Made by a program: the position numbers and the translations under genes
Assembly (NCBI GenBank): GCA_029858305.1
Contig: JAOUFI010000013.1
Location: 1-44,907 of the forward strand
Origin: Candidatus Thorarchaeota archaeon
GTDB lineage: Archaea; Asgardarchaeota; Thorarchaeia; Thorarchaeales; Thorarchaeaceae
Reading direction: 5' to 3'
DNA: 44,907 bases
In this document: piece by piece, positions 16,438 to 24,548 of the stretch
Numbering within the stretch: position 1 is the stretch's first letter
How the letters are laid out: every line of letters starts with the position of its first letter
The notes under the pieces: generated by a model
Told to the model about the DNA's origin: nothing
The model's database searches: none
The model's input: only the letters and a program-made list of their open reading frames with translations

Positions 16438-17203
16438 ATTTCCTTAGATGTTCAATATCTTCATCATGGATGAATTCAATTTTCACAGGTGATAGTGCAA
16501 TATTGTTGTTTACAAACACCTCATAAGCATCAGTCCCTTCCGCAGGGGTACGTTCAATTCCTAGGTACCAATAATAGGGGCGACCATTCGGGTCTAGCCG
16601 TCTCTCCACCTCGTTATGCATACGAATCTTTGTTGGCTTGGCAATTACAATCCTGCTGCTTGAAGACAATTCTGATGGAAAGTTTAGATTGAGTAAATCA
16701 ATCCCTTTTGGCATCCCTTTCTCAAGAACTCGCATTATTATGTCTCTTGTGATTCCGCAGATCTCTGTACAGTCTTGCTTTGTACCAGTTGAGTCAAACC
16801 ACTCCTCCGGAGTCGCTTGGCGCGAAACTGCAATTGCGGGAATACCTTGAATGGCTGCTTCAAATGCTGCCCCAACTGTTCCACTTGTAAGCATACTTTG
16901 GTATCCCAGGTTTGCTCCCGTGTTTGGACCTGATACAAATAGATCAATATCCTCATAGAATGATTCTGCCAGAATTACGGAGTCCGCAGGAGCTCCATCA
17001 TGACTCACAAAACTATATCCATTTATCTCATGTTGCTCGGTGATTCTGATTGGTCTTGTTAATGTTAGTGCTTTCCCAGAGGCACTTCGCTGGCTATCAG
17101 GAACGATTACAAAGAGTTCTACTTCCTTGCTTAACACTTCTGCAAGTTTTAGTAGGCCTTCGCTTCGTGGACCATCATCATTTGTCAAGCATACTCTTGG
17201 CAA
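16424..17203 (-). CDS. surE: SurE-family 5'/3'-nucleotidase
   Basis: 259 residues. LTNDDG at the N-terminus supplies the metal ligands; VPDSQRSASGKALTLTRP, SGPNTGANLG (Asn ligand) and TSGTVGAAFEA are the other SurE blocks, all intact. SurE removes phosphate from nucleoside mono-phosphates in the cytosol with a divalent metal. Start TTG 17203 has GGGAG about nine bases upstream. The C-terminus overlaps the HypE-like gene by 14 bases. The nearby uridine phosphorylase and PRPP synthase would handle the products of nucleotide breakdown. Confidence 0.92.
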   Translation of the reverse strand: MPRVCLTNDDGPRSEGLLKLAEVLSKEVELFVIVPDSQRSASGKALTLTRPIRITEQHEINGYSFVSHDGAPADSVILAESFYEDIDLFVSGPNTGANLGYQSMLTSGTVGAAFEAAIQGIPAIAVSRQATPEEWFDSTGTKQDCTEICGITRDIIMRVLEKGMPKGIDLLNLNFPSELSSSSRIVIAKPTKIRMHNEVERRLDPNGRPYYWYLGIERTPAEGTDAYEVFVNNNIALSPVKIEFIHDEDIEHLRKFMAD

Positions 17204-17270
17204 CTGGCATTACTCCCAATGTAGACTCTTCTCAACCTGAATTAATTGCTTGATAAGAGTGATGATATGA

Positions 17271-17306
17271 AAAAGAGAGGGTTGTGAGAGCACGCCATGC
17301 TCCCAC
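17271..17306 (-). terminator. Terminator of the mini-histone transcript
   Basis: On the minus strand GTGGGAGCA and TGCTCTCAC (17284-17306) form a nine-pair stem (one G-T) with a five-base loop, followed by a CTCTCTTTTT tract (17271-17280). It lies 25 bases after the histone stop. Confidence 0.55.
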
Positions 17307-17331
17307 TCCCGGCATCTAGAGTTGTACTATT

Positions 17332-17502
17332 TTACAAGTCGTAGCCTTTGAGGGTCTTTCGCTTGTTTTCACTTGTCCTTTTCGCAGCGGCATCGAGCAT
17401 CATCTCGATTTTCTTATCAACAGCACCATAGAAGTCGCCGCTGACTTGGAGATTCTTCTTCTTTGCATAGTCTTGAATTGCTTTCTTAACGACAAAACTC
17501 AT
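17332..17502 (-). CDS. Short histone-fold protein (truncated third helix)
   Basis: 56 residues from ATG 17502 (GTG 17514 would give 60). The sequence follows the histone fold: helix 1 VVKKAIQDYAKKK, loop LQVSGDF, long helix 2 through YGAVDKKIEMMLDAAAKRT, then RKTLKGYDL, where loop 2 normally leads to helix 3. It stops there, so helix 3 is almost absent. Standard archaeal histones are about 66-68 residues. Archaea also have a class with truncated helix 3, reported to tetramerise face to face, and this fits that class. AAGGAGGAG lies about ten bases ahead of ATG 17502. It has its own TATA box and terminator, so it is likely well expressed as a single gene. Confidence 0.82.
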   Translation of the reverse strand: MSFVVKKAIQDYAKKKNLQVSGDFYGAVDKKIEMMLDAAAKRTSENKRKTLKGYDL

Positions 17503-17549
17503 TGTCTTTATCACTCCTCCTTAGAGTGCTCTAAAAGGCGTTAAAGTTG

Positions 17550-17557
17550 TATATAAG
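17550..17557 (-). promoter_or_regulatory. TATA box of the mini-histone gene
   Basis: CTTATATA read on the minus strand, about 50 bases from the histone start, places transcription near 17524 and leaves a short leader holding the AAGGAGGAG site. The remaining 17558-17826 interval shows no further feature beyond AT-rich sequence before the next plus-strand gene. Confidence 0.6.
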
Positions 17558-17826
17558 GCTTTACAGAGAACGCATTTAATGGGCGCTTTTTGGCTATTTT
17601 AATGGATTTGCGCATTTCAAGCGAAAAAAGGGGAAAAACCATGTTTAATACCATTTACTTCTCACCATGTTGGTCAATGAGATTTGAAAGAGAATTTCAG
17701 ATATGTTTCATCCACAATTAGGTTAAATCTATTCCTTTCAATTTCGCTAACAGATTCCTCAAAACATCTAAAAGACAGGCTCTCATAATCATCTCTTGGT
17801 TATGAGCCTTGAGGCGAGTGTGAAGA

Positions 17827-18597
17827 ATGAGGTATGCTCATGGGATTATTATCGGAGCGATCATTCCAGGAATAATTTTCTTGGGAGCTGCAGCGATCAA
17901 GATTGCTGGAATCCTTGCTAGCGCGCCAACCTGGAGTGTCTATGTGAACTGGTTCTTCATAAGCATCATCTTGGCAATTGGTCTACCATTAATCATCTTT
18001 TTAGCTAGAAGAGATTTCTTCAGGGAGTTCATTATCTATGAAGCTGGAGGATTTGGGCTTTTCACTCCGTTTTGGTTATTCTTTGCAACTGAAATTTCTG
18101 GAGATTCTTGGACAGATCTATTATCAGAGGGAATTACATCTGGTCTAGTTGGTCCTGGTCCAAATGGCACAATCGTGGGAATTGATATCCGTGCTGAATT
18201 CCTAGTCTCTTTTCTTATCTTGTCATTTATAGTAGGAGTGATTCTCTTACGTCCCTCCTTTATCGCAAAATATAGTGGACCACGAGAGATACCAGAGTTG
18301 ACAGCGCTCAAGGAATCAACTGTTGAATCCGAAGATGTAGCAATAGAAGCTGAGATGCCTGGTGTTGCAGCTCCCACTACAACTGTAGATAGCGTTGCAA
18401 CGCTTAGAGAGGTTCTAATAGAATTGGGCACATCGGACCCAATAATCAATCTCATTCTAAATTCGGGTATAGGCACTACAACTGAACTTGTCGCAACAAG
18501 TCCTGATCAATTGGCAAATATCTCTGGACTTGATAGACGATCTGCTGAAAATCTTCTTATCTCAGTCCAAAAGAAGCTATGGTTCAGTGATATCTAG
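17827..18597 (+). CDS. Membrane protein with C-terminal helix-hairpin-helix domain
   Basis: 256 residues. Transmembrane helices are at about 7-29, 39-60, 74-90 and 124-142. After an acidic linker (about 155-195) comes a soluble C-terminal domain with GIGTTTELVATSPDQLANIS and then GLDRRSAENLL, the pattern of helix-hairpin-helix modules as in the RAD51 N-terminal or DUF4332-type domains that bind DNA or proteins. Such a domain on a membrane protein is unusual. Function is unknown; linking DNA or another protein to the membrane is a guess. The end overlaps the convergent uridine phosphorylase gene by 21 bases. Confidence 0.75.
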   Translation: MRYAHGIIIGAIIPGIIFLGAAAIKIAGILASAPTWSVYVNWFFISIILAIGLPLIIFLARRDFFREFIIYEAGGFGLFTPFWLFFATEISGDSWTDLLSEGITSGLVGPGPNGTIVGIDIRAEFLVSFLILSFIVGVILLRPSFIAKYSGPREIPELTALKESTVESEDVAIEAEMPGVAAPTTTVDSVATLREVLIELGTSDPIINLILNSGIGTTTELVATSPDQLANISGLDRRSAENLLISVQKKLWFSDI

Positions 18598-19344
18598 ATT
18601 CGAGCTGTTCAAGGACATCAAAGCATCTAATGCTACGGTAACGAGATTGTCCAAAGGGGGTTTTCCAATTATCTTAGCTTCTTTGACAACATTCTCTCCG
18701 ACGACAACACATGCACATCCAACCCTCACGCCTCGGAGATGACCGATAACAAAAAGGGCAGCAGACTCCATCTCTGTGGCTAAAACACCTGCTTCTCTCA
18801 TTGTCACCCATTTCTGACGCATAACTTCAGGTTCTGTCACATATGATGGATGTTCACTATAGAATGCATCTTTGCTATGCCCTATTCCGATATGATATGG
18901 TATCTTTTTTCTTTCAGCTGCACTATGGAGTGCTCTAACAACCTCCGGATGAGCAATAGCAGGAAACTCAATAGGTACATACTGTTTTGAAGTTCCTTCA
19001 TCACGAATTGAAGCAGTGAAGATAACAATGTCACCTGTTTTAACCTCATGACTAATTGCTCCTGATGTTCCAACTCGAATGAAAGTCTTGCATCCTACTT
19101 TTACGAGCTCTTCAAGAGCTATAGCAGCTGAAGGACAACCAATCCCAGTAGAACACACCCCTATCGGAACTCCCTTCCATAATCCCTTATAGCTCCAATA
19201 TTCACGATGTTTTGCGATCTCAATTGGATCATCAAAGAAGTCCTCTGCTATTTTTCTTGCTCGATCCGGATCACCCGGTAACAACACTAATTCTGGAATC
19301 TCACCTCGAGCTATTCCAATATGATATTCCTTTTCTAATTCCAT
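18577..19344 (-). CDS. udp: Uridine phosphorylase (nucleoside phosphorylase family)
   Basis: Catalyses phosphorolysis of uridine or a related nucleoside to base and ribose-1-phosphate. LLPGDPDRARKIA (phosphate-binding), STGIGCPSAAIALEEL, FIRVGTSGAI and TEMESAALFVIG (ribose-binding Glu-Met-Glu) are the standard motifs. From ATG 19344 (AGGT six bases upstream) the protein has 255 residues, starting like E. coli Udp. An earlier ATG at 19455 would add 37 residues unlike the family. Base specificity is not certain. Between SurE and PRPP synthase it suggests nucleoside salvage. Confidence 0.9.
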   Translation of the reverse strand: MELEKEYHIGIARGEIPELVLLPGDPDRARKIAEDFFDDPIEIAKHREYWSYKGLWKGVPIGVCSTGIGCPSAAIALEELVKVGCKTFIRVGTSGAISHEVKTGDIVIFTASIRDEGTSKQYVPIEFPAIAHPEVVRALHSAAERKKIPYHIGIGHSKDAFYSEHPSYVTEPEVMRQKWVTMREAGVLATEMESAALFVIGHLRGVRVGCACVVVGENVVKEAKIIGKPPLDNLVTVALDALMSLNSSNLDITEP

Positions 19345-19699
19345 ATCATAACCTAGAACAGCGGATATTGAGGTTGAGAAAAGGCTTTCGTAATCCACAC
19401 TATTTTTTTCAATATCAATTTCTTTTATGAAATAGGATGAACTTATTCGATGCATTCTTCTGGATGGCTATCGAAATTAAAGTGAAAATGTAACAGAATT
19501 TTAAATGAATGTAGTTTCGTTGATTCAGAGATCATCCCTAAGAGTAGTATTCCTTCAACGAAGGTATGTCCTCGTTGATCAAAATATTGTCGTCAGGCAC
19601 TAAATAATCTCAAGAAGAGATTTGGTGAAGCAAATCACTCCAAAATCGAGGATAGCTATAGGTATGACTGCAAGCTCCTGATGTTAAGAGAACCCACAA
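19345..19699. other. Intergenic stretch without recognised gene
   Basis: On the minus strand, 19345-19455 could code an N-terminal extension of the uridine phosphorylase. The rest (19456-19699) shows no coding frame, hairpin terminator or RNA signature that I can support. Confidence 0.4.
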
Positions 19700-20686
19700 T
19701 CAGAGTGTTTCTACTAGAGTGTCTACAATGTTATAACAGAGATTCTGGTGCTCTTTGCTAAAAATTTCAGTATTCACAGTATTTGAAGTCACTATCCTTT
19801 CATTACACTTCTCAATAAGTCGTTCGAGAAGTTCCTCGCCTCTCTCCAAAAGTGGTACAACGTGAGCTACTGCCAAGACAACTTCTTTTGCTCCTTGCTC
19901 CAATAATCTGTCTCGAGCTTTCAGAAGCGTACTTCCACTTTTTGTCAAATCATCAATGACAATAACATTTAATCCATTGACATCAAGATCACCATGAAGC
20001 TCAACTTTAAAGGAATTTGTTCTACTCTTTCCAAAACCATCAATTTTGTATCGTTCTTGTGCTCCTTCATCAGGTGCAATGACTACGCAATCCTTGAAAC
20101 GAAATTCTCTTTTCGCAAAATCAACTAGATCTGGTATTACATCAATTATCTTGTAAAGCCCTTTGTCTTTTAATTTGCGAACCCATTCCAGACTATCTGG
20201 TGCGTGTGGACTCACAACAAATACCTTGTTGCAATTCTTAGCAATCGTTTCGATAGCCCATCGTCCAGATGATGCTTCGCCAGTTTCAAAGGACTTGTCT
20301 TGTAGAGCAAATGGTTGAAATGTGAGTACAACCTCTACACTCTTTGGAGGAGGGATAGGTGTACTAGAGTATTGCTTGTGAGCAATCTTTTCCACATTAA
20401 GCGGTTTCGACAGCATATCTAAAAGAAGTAGTAGCTCGACTATACGGTCCGAAGTACTATATTGTTCGTTTTCTGCGGGGCCCGAACCAGTGCAACTTTG
20501 GACTACGATAACTCTTCTGCCAGAGAGCTGAGCGACTTTTCCTATCTTTACATAAATATCTGCATTTGGAAACATGCGCTTGTAATCATAATTGAGATCC
20601 GAAGTGTAGACTCGGAATCCTAATTCTTCAAATCTACTCTGGAGATGTTCTGCACCACTTCCTAAAACCACATCATATTCTTTCAT
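19700..20686 (-). CDS. prs: Ribose-phosphate pyrophosphokinase (PRPP synthase), divergent
   Basis: 328 residues. Makes PRPP from ribose-5-phosphate and ATP. The PRPP-binding loop VIVIDDLTKSGST is intact near residue 240. An N-terminal SGAEHLQSRFEELG corresponds to the usual first motif, QSCTGSGPAENEQ to the ATP-binding flexible region, and VVIAPDEGAQERY to the conserved catalytic PDxG block. It is more divergent than bacterial Prs, with an insertion around residues 95-130 and a longer C-terminus. There is no clear ribosome site, so the message may be leaderless. It is divergent from the surface protein gene at 20878. Confidence 0.85.
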   Translation of the reverse strand: MKEYDVVLGSGAEHLQSRFEELGFRVYTSDLNYDYKRMFPNADIYVKIGKVAQLSGRRVIVVQSCTGSGPAENEQYSTSDRIVELLLLLDMLSKPLNVEKIAHKQYSSTPIPPPKSVEVVLTFQPFALQDKSFETGEASSGRWAIETIAKNCNKVFVVSPHAPDSLEWVRKLKDKGLYKIIDVIPDLVDFAKREFRFKDCVVIAPDEGAQERYKIDGFGKSRTNSFKVELHGDLDVNGLNVIVIDDLTKSGSTLLKARDRLLEQGAKEVVLAVAHVVPLLERGEELLERLIEKCNERIVTSNTVNTEIFSKEHQNLCYNIVDTLVETL

Positions 20687-20877
20687 AGAACAGACCGCCG
20701 AATGTGGCCGAAATTTACACCCTAATGAGGTTTGTCCCTCTGATGAGTAGCTGATTTTACGAATACGTAATTTCTTACATTCATTCTCTTTTCTGCAATA
20801 GACTATTTAAGGTTTCAAAAGATTGTATAATTGTGTTTCAGGGTTAGAAAATAATTTCAACTCAGGAGAACAATCTG

Positions 20878-21411
20878 ATGAAGAGTAAACTTCGCAGCAT
20901 GATTCTCATCTCCATCACCTTTCTAGTTTTGTTGGGTTCTTTATGGTTCCATACTGCTGCCTTTGACATCAAGAAAAACGTTGTTTCTGATACGGGCACT
21001 CTAACACTGACGGGTTCTACCGGACCCTTTTATTATTCCAATGTTTCCGTAGAACATTCGATTTCATGGACTGTAAACACAACAACATCTAACTCAATTT
21101 CATGCCAATTATTGCACAATGGAACCATTCTGCAGAGTAGAGTCTTTGAGGCGGGAGAGTCTACAATTATCTATACAATTCAACCGCGGGTGCTTCCTCT
21201 AGCGACTCATAATTTTACTGTTGTTGCTACTGATGAAATAGAAACAAAGTCATGGACTGTCTTAGTAACAATTTACTATAGTGGCACATCCAATCTAGTG
21301 GATTTAGGCCCTTGGGGAGCTTTAATAGCTGCAGCTTTTGGACTTTCAGTAATTATGTATCTCTCCCGCTCACAACGGTTGATGGTACCAGTACGTACCC
21401 CCAAACATTGA
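20878..21411 (+). CDS. Secreted/surface protein with C-terminal membrane anchor
   Basis: 177 residues. A signal peptide (KSKLRSMILISITFLVLLGS) is followed by an ectodomain of about 110 residues with many Asn-X-Ser/Thr sites and a beta-rich, Ig-like pattern. A transmembrane helix (about 143-160, GPWGALIAAAFGLSVIMYL) and basic tail end it. AGGAG nine bases before ATG 20878 fixes the start. It has the same build as the partial protein at 2-79. No enzyme motif; function unknown. Confidence 0.7.
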   Translation: MKSKLRSMILISITFLVLLGSLWFHTAAFDIKKNVVSDTGTLTLTGSTGPFYYSNVSVEHSISWTVNTTTSNSISCQLLHNGTILQSRVFEAGESTIIYTIQPRVLPLATHNFTVVATDEIETKSWTVLVTIYYSGTSNLVDLGPWGALIAAAFGLSVIMYLSRSQRLMVPVRTPKH

Positions 21412-21605
21412 AACAGTATGCAATTTTGTAAAGTCAGATAATGTAGAGTCTTTGAGAATCTATGAACATTTATTGTAATTATTAGGGCACATCATTGATA
21501 TGATGTTGATTAATGGTATGTCACTTCAGCTTTCTACGTTCGCTTGAGTAAAGCTAAAATGACTATCCTGTGATAGACCGTTGCTACCATAGGGCTGTGT
21601 GTTGA

Positions 21606-22310
21606 TTGAGTCTAACTGCGAGAGAACTTATACAGCGGCTTGCAGAAGATACTAGCTCTACATATCATGGTATCGCAAAACGGGTCAACCGTATGATGGA
21701 ACAGGGCAAGGGTCTTCTTCAGTCGGTTCGAGAAATTGCAGAAGAAAATAAAATCAATCCTGAGAAATATAGTATCGACCCTGTCAGGATTGTCGCTGAA
21801 ACAGAGAAAATACTTCGCGAGGATTACACACAAACACTAATGATTTCAGCGGTTCTTGGGCAAATGGTAGAAGCAAGAGGAAAGAAGCGATTTCCTCCAC
21901 CAGCTTTCTTTGCTTTCATCGAAATGCTCTCAATGGTTTCAGATGTGCCACGAGATATAAAATCTGAAACCTCTATTGAGATTGAGGAACGAACAACGCG
22001 TATTATTGAGTTGATGACAACTCTTGTATCTCTGCTCTGCGAGTGGTCAGAACAAGGAATTATTGGAGTGGCTCCTGATTGCCCTGACTCATTACGCGAG
22101 GTAGCTCGCGCTGTCTTTAGAAAGACCAAACTTCTCCAAGGTGGATTATGGACCTGTATTTCTTGTAGTAATATTGTGGAAGTCAGAGAAACTCGCGCTC
22201 TGATGTGCTTGGACTGTGATAAAAAAATCTCATCTTCTCGCAGTATTGAGGACAGATTTGAATCGCTTGGAGGACGTGACCGAATTGGATATGGTCGTAC
22301 TTCTGAATAG
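21606..22310 (+). CDS. Helical protein with C-terminal zinc ribbon, unknown
   Basis: 234 residues from TTG 21606, directly after a stop codon in the same frame, with no ribosome site visible; ATG 21690 is an alternative. The first 175 residues are helical and charged (ERTTRIIELMTTLVSLLCEW). The C-terminus carries CISC...CLDC, a four-cysteine zinc ribbon at about 187-208. Such proteins often bind nucleic acids or other proteins. No family recognised. It converges with the PAC2-like gene with about ten bases between them. Confidence 0.65.
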   Translation: MSLTARELIQRLAEDTSSTYHGIAKRVNRMMEQGKGLLQSVREIAEENKINPEKYSIDPVRIVAETEKILREDYTQTLMISAVLGQMVEARGKKRFPPPAFFAFIEMLSMVSDVPRDIKSETSIEIEERTTRIIELMTTLVSLLCEWSEQGIIGVAPDCPDSLREVARAVFRKTKLLQGGLWTCISCSNIVEVRETRALMCLDCDKKISSSRSIEDRFESLGGRDRIGYGRTSE

Positions 22311-22320
22311 TTCTCTCTTC

Positions 22321-22962
22321 TCATAATGATAAATTCAAATCAAGGCCTCTCTCAAGAAGTTCGAGAGCTAATTCAACCTCTGACTGGAAGACTGCTATAT
22401 CATCCACTTGTAGGATAAGCTCTTGATCTTTGGATTCCTCTAAAAACAAGATGACTGGGTCTAGACCTGCAACAGCTCCTGCACTAATCAGAGGGGCAGT
22501 GATTCCATCATAGTAATCAGCACGACCGAGTGGAACATCCATGCGTTTTAATAATCGATCTCCGCTCTTGGAGAGCACCTGCCCGCATGTAAGACCATCG
22601 TGAGTCACAATAGAAATCACAAATCTGGTAGGAACATGACCTCTGATGTAAAATAGCATATCAGTCATCCAATCATACTCTTTCATCATTACATCTCCAA
22701 AGATAATCATCAGGTCATCAGCAACCATTGCATGAACAGGTACAACAGGAGCTTTGATATCTGTCGGATATCGATTCCATGAAGAAAATGCTGGAGAGTT
22801 GAAAATCAAGAGACTCTCAAAATCATTCTTCTCGTAGAGTTGCCTACAAACTGCATGCCCCATTGGATTTAGTCCTAAGATGACAGAGTATGTTTCAGTA
22901 ATCTTCTGCTTTTTATATACCTCGAGAATTGGTGAAATCCATTCCTGCTCAAATGTCGGCAT
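22321..22962 (-). CDS. PAC2-like (proteasome assembly chaperone family) protein
   Basis: 213 residues. The fold signature is a Rossmann-like protein with GLNPMGHAVCRQL near residue 30, an internal DDLMIIFGDVM, and a C-terminal AVAGLDPVILFLEES, resembling the PAC2 domain of archaeal PbaA/PbaB and eukaryotic PAC2. Archaeal members can bind proteasome-related ATPases but are not always assembly factors. Assignment is from pattern and not certain. GGGG eight bases before ATG 22962 is a weak ribosome site. It stands alone between convergent and divergent neighbours. Confidence 0.5.
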   Translation of the reverse strand: MPTFEQEWISPILEVYKKQKITETYSVILGLNPMGHAVCRQLYEKNDFESLLIFNSPAFSSWNRYPTDIKAPVVPVHAMVADDLMIIFGDVMMKEYDWMTDMLFYIRGHVPTRFVISIVTHDGLTCGQVLSKSGDRLLKRMDVPLGRADYYDGITAPLISAGAVAGLDPVILFLEESKDQELILQVDDIAVFQSEVELALELLERGLDLNLSL

Positions 22963-23076
22963 TACGTTTACCCCATCTCCATATTCTGATAGGCCTCTAA
23001 TGACTGTTCGTGTTACTTTAATCTCATCCTAATAGTAAACTAAAAACGCTTTCAGAATAATGACCCATCCGATGAA

Positions 23077-23110
23077 TTTATACGGACGGCTCGTTCGAGG
23101 CCTTCCCGTC
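23077..23110 (+). promoter_or_regulatory. gdhA promoter with hairpin at the predicted start of transcription
   Basis: TTTATAC (23077-23083) is a TATA box placing transcription near 23105. Right after it GACGG (23085-23089) pairs with CCGTC (23106-23110), and inside that CTCG-TT-CGAG (23090-23099) pairs again. As DNA this inverted repeat would lie between TBP and the start site, a suitable place for a repressor. Confidence 0.45.
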
Positions 23111-23133
23111 TAACACTACCGGTGCGTGTGAGT

Positions 23134-24480
23134 ATGAATAAATACATAGAGAGTGTTTACAACAGGATTGTCGAAAAAGACCCTGATCAAAAGGTTTTCC
23201 ATCAGGCTGTATTGGAAGTACTCGAGTCTTTGGAGCCAGCAATCAAGAAATATCCAAAGTACCAGGAATTCTCTATTTTAGAGAGAATAACAGAACCTGA
23301 ACGAATAATTCAGTTTCGTGTACCGTGGAAGGACAAGGATGGCAAGATTCAGGTTAACAGAGGCTTTAGAATTCAATTCAATTCGGCTATAGGGCCATAC
23401 AAAGGTGGTCTTCGTTTACATCCTACTGTTAATCAAGGCGTACTCAAATTTTTGGGTTTTGAGCAAGTTTTCAAGAATAGCTTGACAACTCTTCCGATGG
23501 GAGGTGCTAAGGGTGGTTCTGATTTCGATCCAAAGGGTAAGACTGATGGTGAGGTAGAGAGCTTCTGTGAGAGTTTTATGTTTGAACTCTATAGACACAT
23601 AGGTCAATTTATTGATATACCCGCTGGAGACATCGGTGTAGGTGGACGTGAAATTGGCTACTTTTATGGAGCTTATAGGAAAATTACAAACAACCATGGC
23701 ACTGGTGTTCTAACAGGCAAAGGCGGCGGTTGGGGTGGTTCATTAATTCGCCCCGAAGCAACTGGATTTGGTTGCGTGTACTTTGTGCAAGAGATGCTCA
23801 AGACTAAGGGTGAAGACATAAAGGGTAAGACTGTCTGTGTGTCTGGCTCAGGTAACGTTGCTCAATATGCAACCGAGAAGTGCATTCAACTAGGTGCAAA
23901 GGTAATTTCCCTTAGTGATTCTTCTGGCTGGATTCATGATCCAGATGGCATTACTCAGAAGAAACTTGATTGGGTTATGGATCTGAAGAATGTTCGTAGA
24001 GGCAGAATCCAAGAGTATGCAGAACAATTCAAAGTTGATTACTCAACATCGGGAAGCCCATGGAGCCTCAAGTGCGATATTGCATTGCCATGCGCCACTC
24101 AAAATGAGGTGGATGCAAACGAGGCGAAGGCACTTGTAGATAATGGAGTTCTTGCTGTTGGAGAAGGAGCAAACATGCCTACTGTACCTGAGGGTGTTGA
24201 AATCTTCCTCAAAAACAAGATTCTCTTCGGTCCTGGAAAAGCTGCCAATGCAGGTGGAGTGTCGGTTTCTGGCCTTGAGATGGCTCAGAACAGCCAGCGC
24301 TTCTTCTGGACACGTGAAGAAGTAGATGCTAAACTTCATCAGATCATGCAGAATATTCATGCAAATGCATACAAGACATCCGAGCTCTTTGGCGCAAAGG
24401 GTAACTATGTCATAGGTGCAAACATTGCAGGTTTCTTGAAAGTCGCCAATGCAATGATTGACCAAGGTCAATTTGCATAA
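23134..24480 (+). CDS. gdhA: Glutamate dehydrogenase, bacterial-type hexameric class
   Basis: 448 residues from ATG 23134 (GTG 23122 would add four). Reversible amination of 2-oxoglutarate to glutamate with NAD(P)H. It is very close throughout to the E. coli-type enzyme: NRGFRIQFNSAIGPYKGGLR, LPMGGAKGGSDFDPKGK, DIPAGDIGVGGREIGY, VSGSGNVAQYA and CATQNEVDAN, with the catalytic lysines present. The last is the nucleotide-binding part. Archaeal GDHs of Thermococcus type are about 420 residues and differ in these blocks, so transfer from bacteria is likely at some point. It ends at a textbook terminator and has its own TATA box. Confidence 0.96.
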   Translation: MNKYIESVYNRIVEKDPDQKVFHQAVLEVLESLEPAIKKYPKYQEFSILERITEPERIIQFRVPWKDKDGKIQVNRGFRIQFNSAIGPYKGGLRLHPTVNQGVLKFLGFEQVFKNSLTTLPMGGAKGGSDFDPKGKTDGEVESFCESFMFELYRHIGQFIDIPAGDIGVGGREIGYFYGAYRKITNNHGTGVLTGKGGGWGGSLIRPEATGFGCVYFVQEMLKTKGEDIKGKTVCVSGSGNVAQYATEKCIQLGAKVISLSDSSGWIHDPDGITQKKLDWVMDLKNVRRGRIQEYAEQFKVDYSTSGSPWSLKCDIALPCATQNEVDANEAKALVDNGVLAVGEGANMPTVPEGVEIFLKNKILFGPGKAANAGGVSVSGLEMAQNSQRFFWTREEVDAKLHQIMQNIHANAYKTSELFGAKGNYVIGANIAGFLKVANAMIDQGQFA

Positions 24481-24492
24481 TTAAAAGACTAT

Positions 24493-24530
24493 GCGGGATT
24501 CCCTTGGAATCCTGCACTTTCTTCTTTTTC
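24493..24530 (+). terminator. Terminator of gdhA
   Basis: GCGGGATTCC (24493-24502) pairs along ten bases with GGAATCCTGC (24506-24515), one G-T pair, loop CTT, followed by TTTCTTCTTTTTC (24518-24530). It starts 13 bases after the gdhA stop. Confidence 0.75.
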
Positions 24531-24548
24531 AATGATCAAATATAGCAA

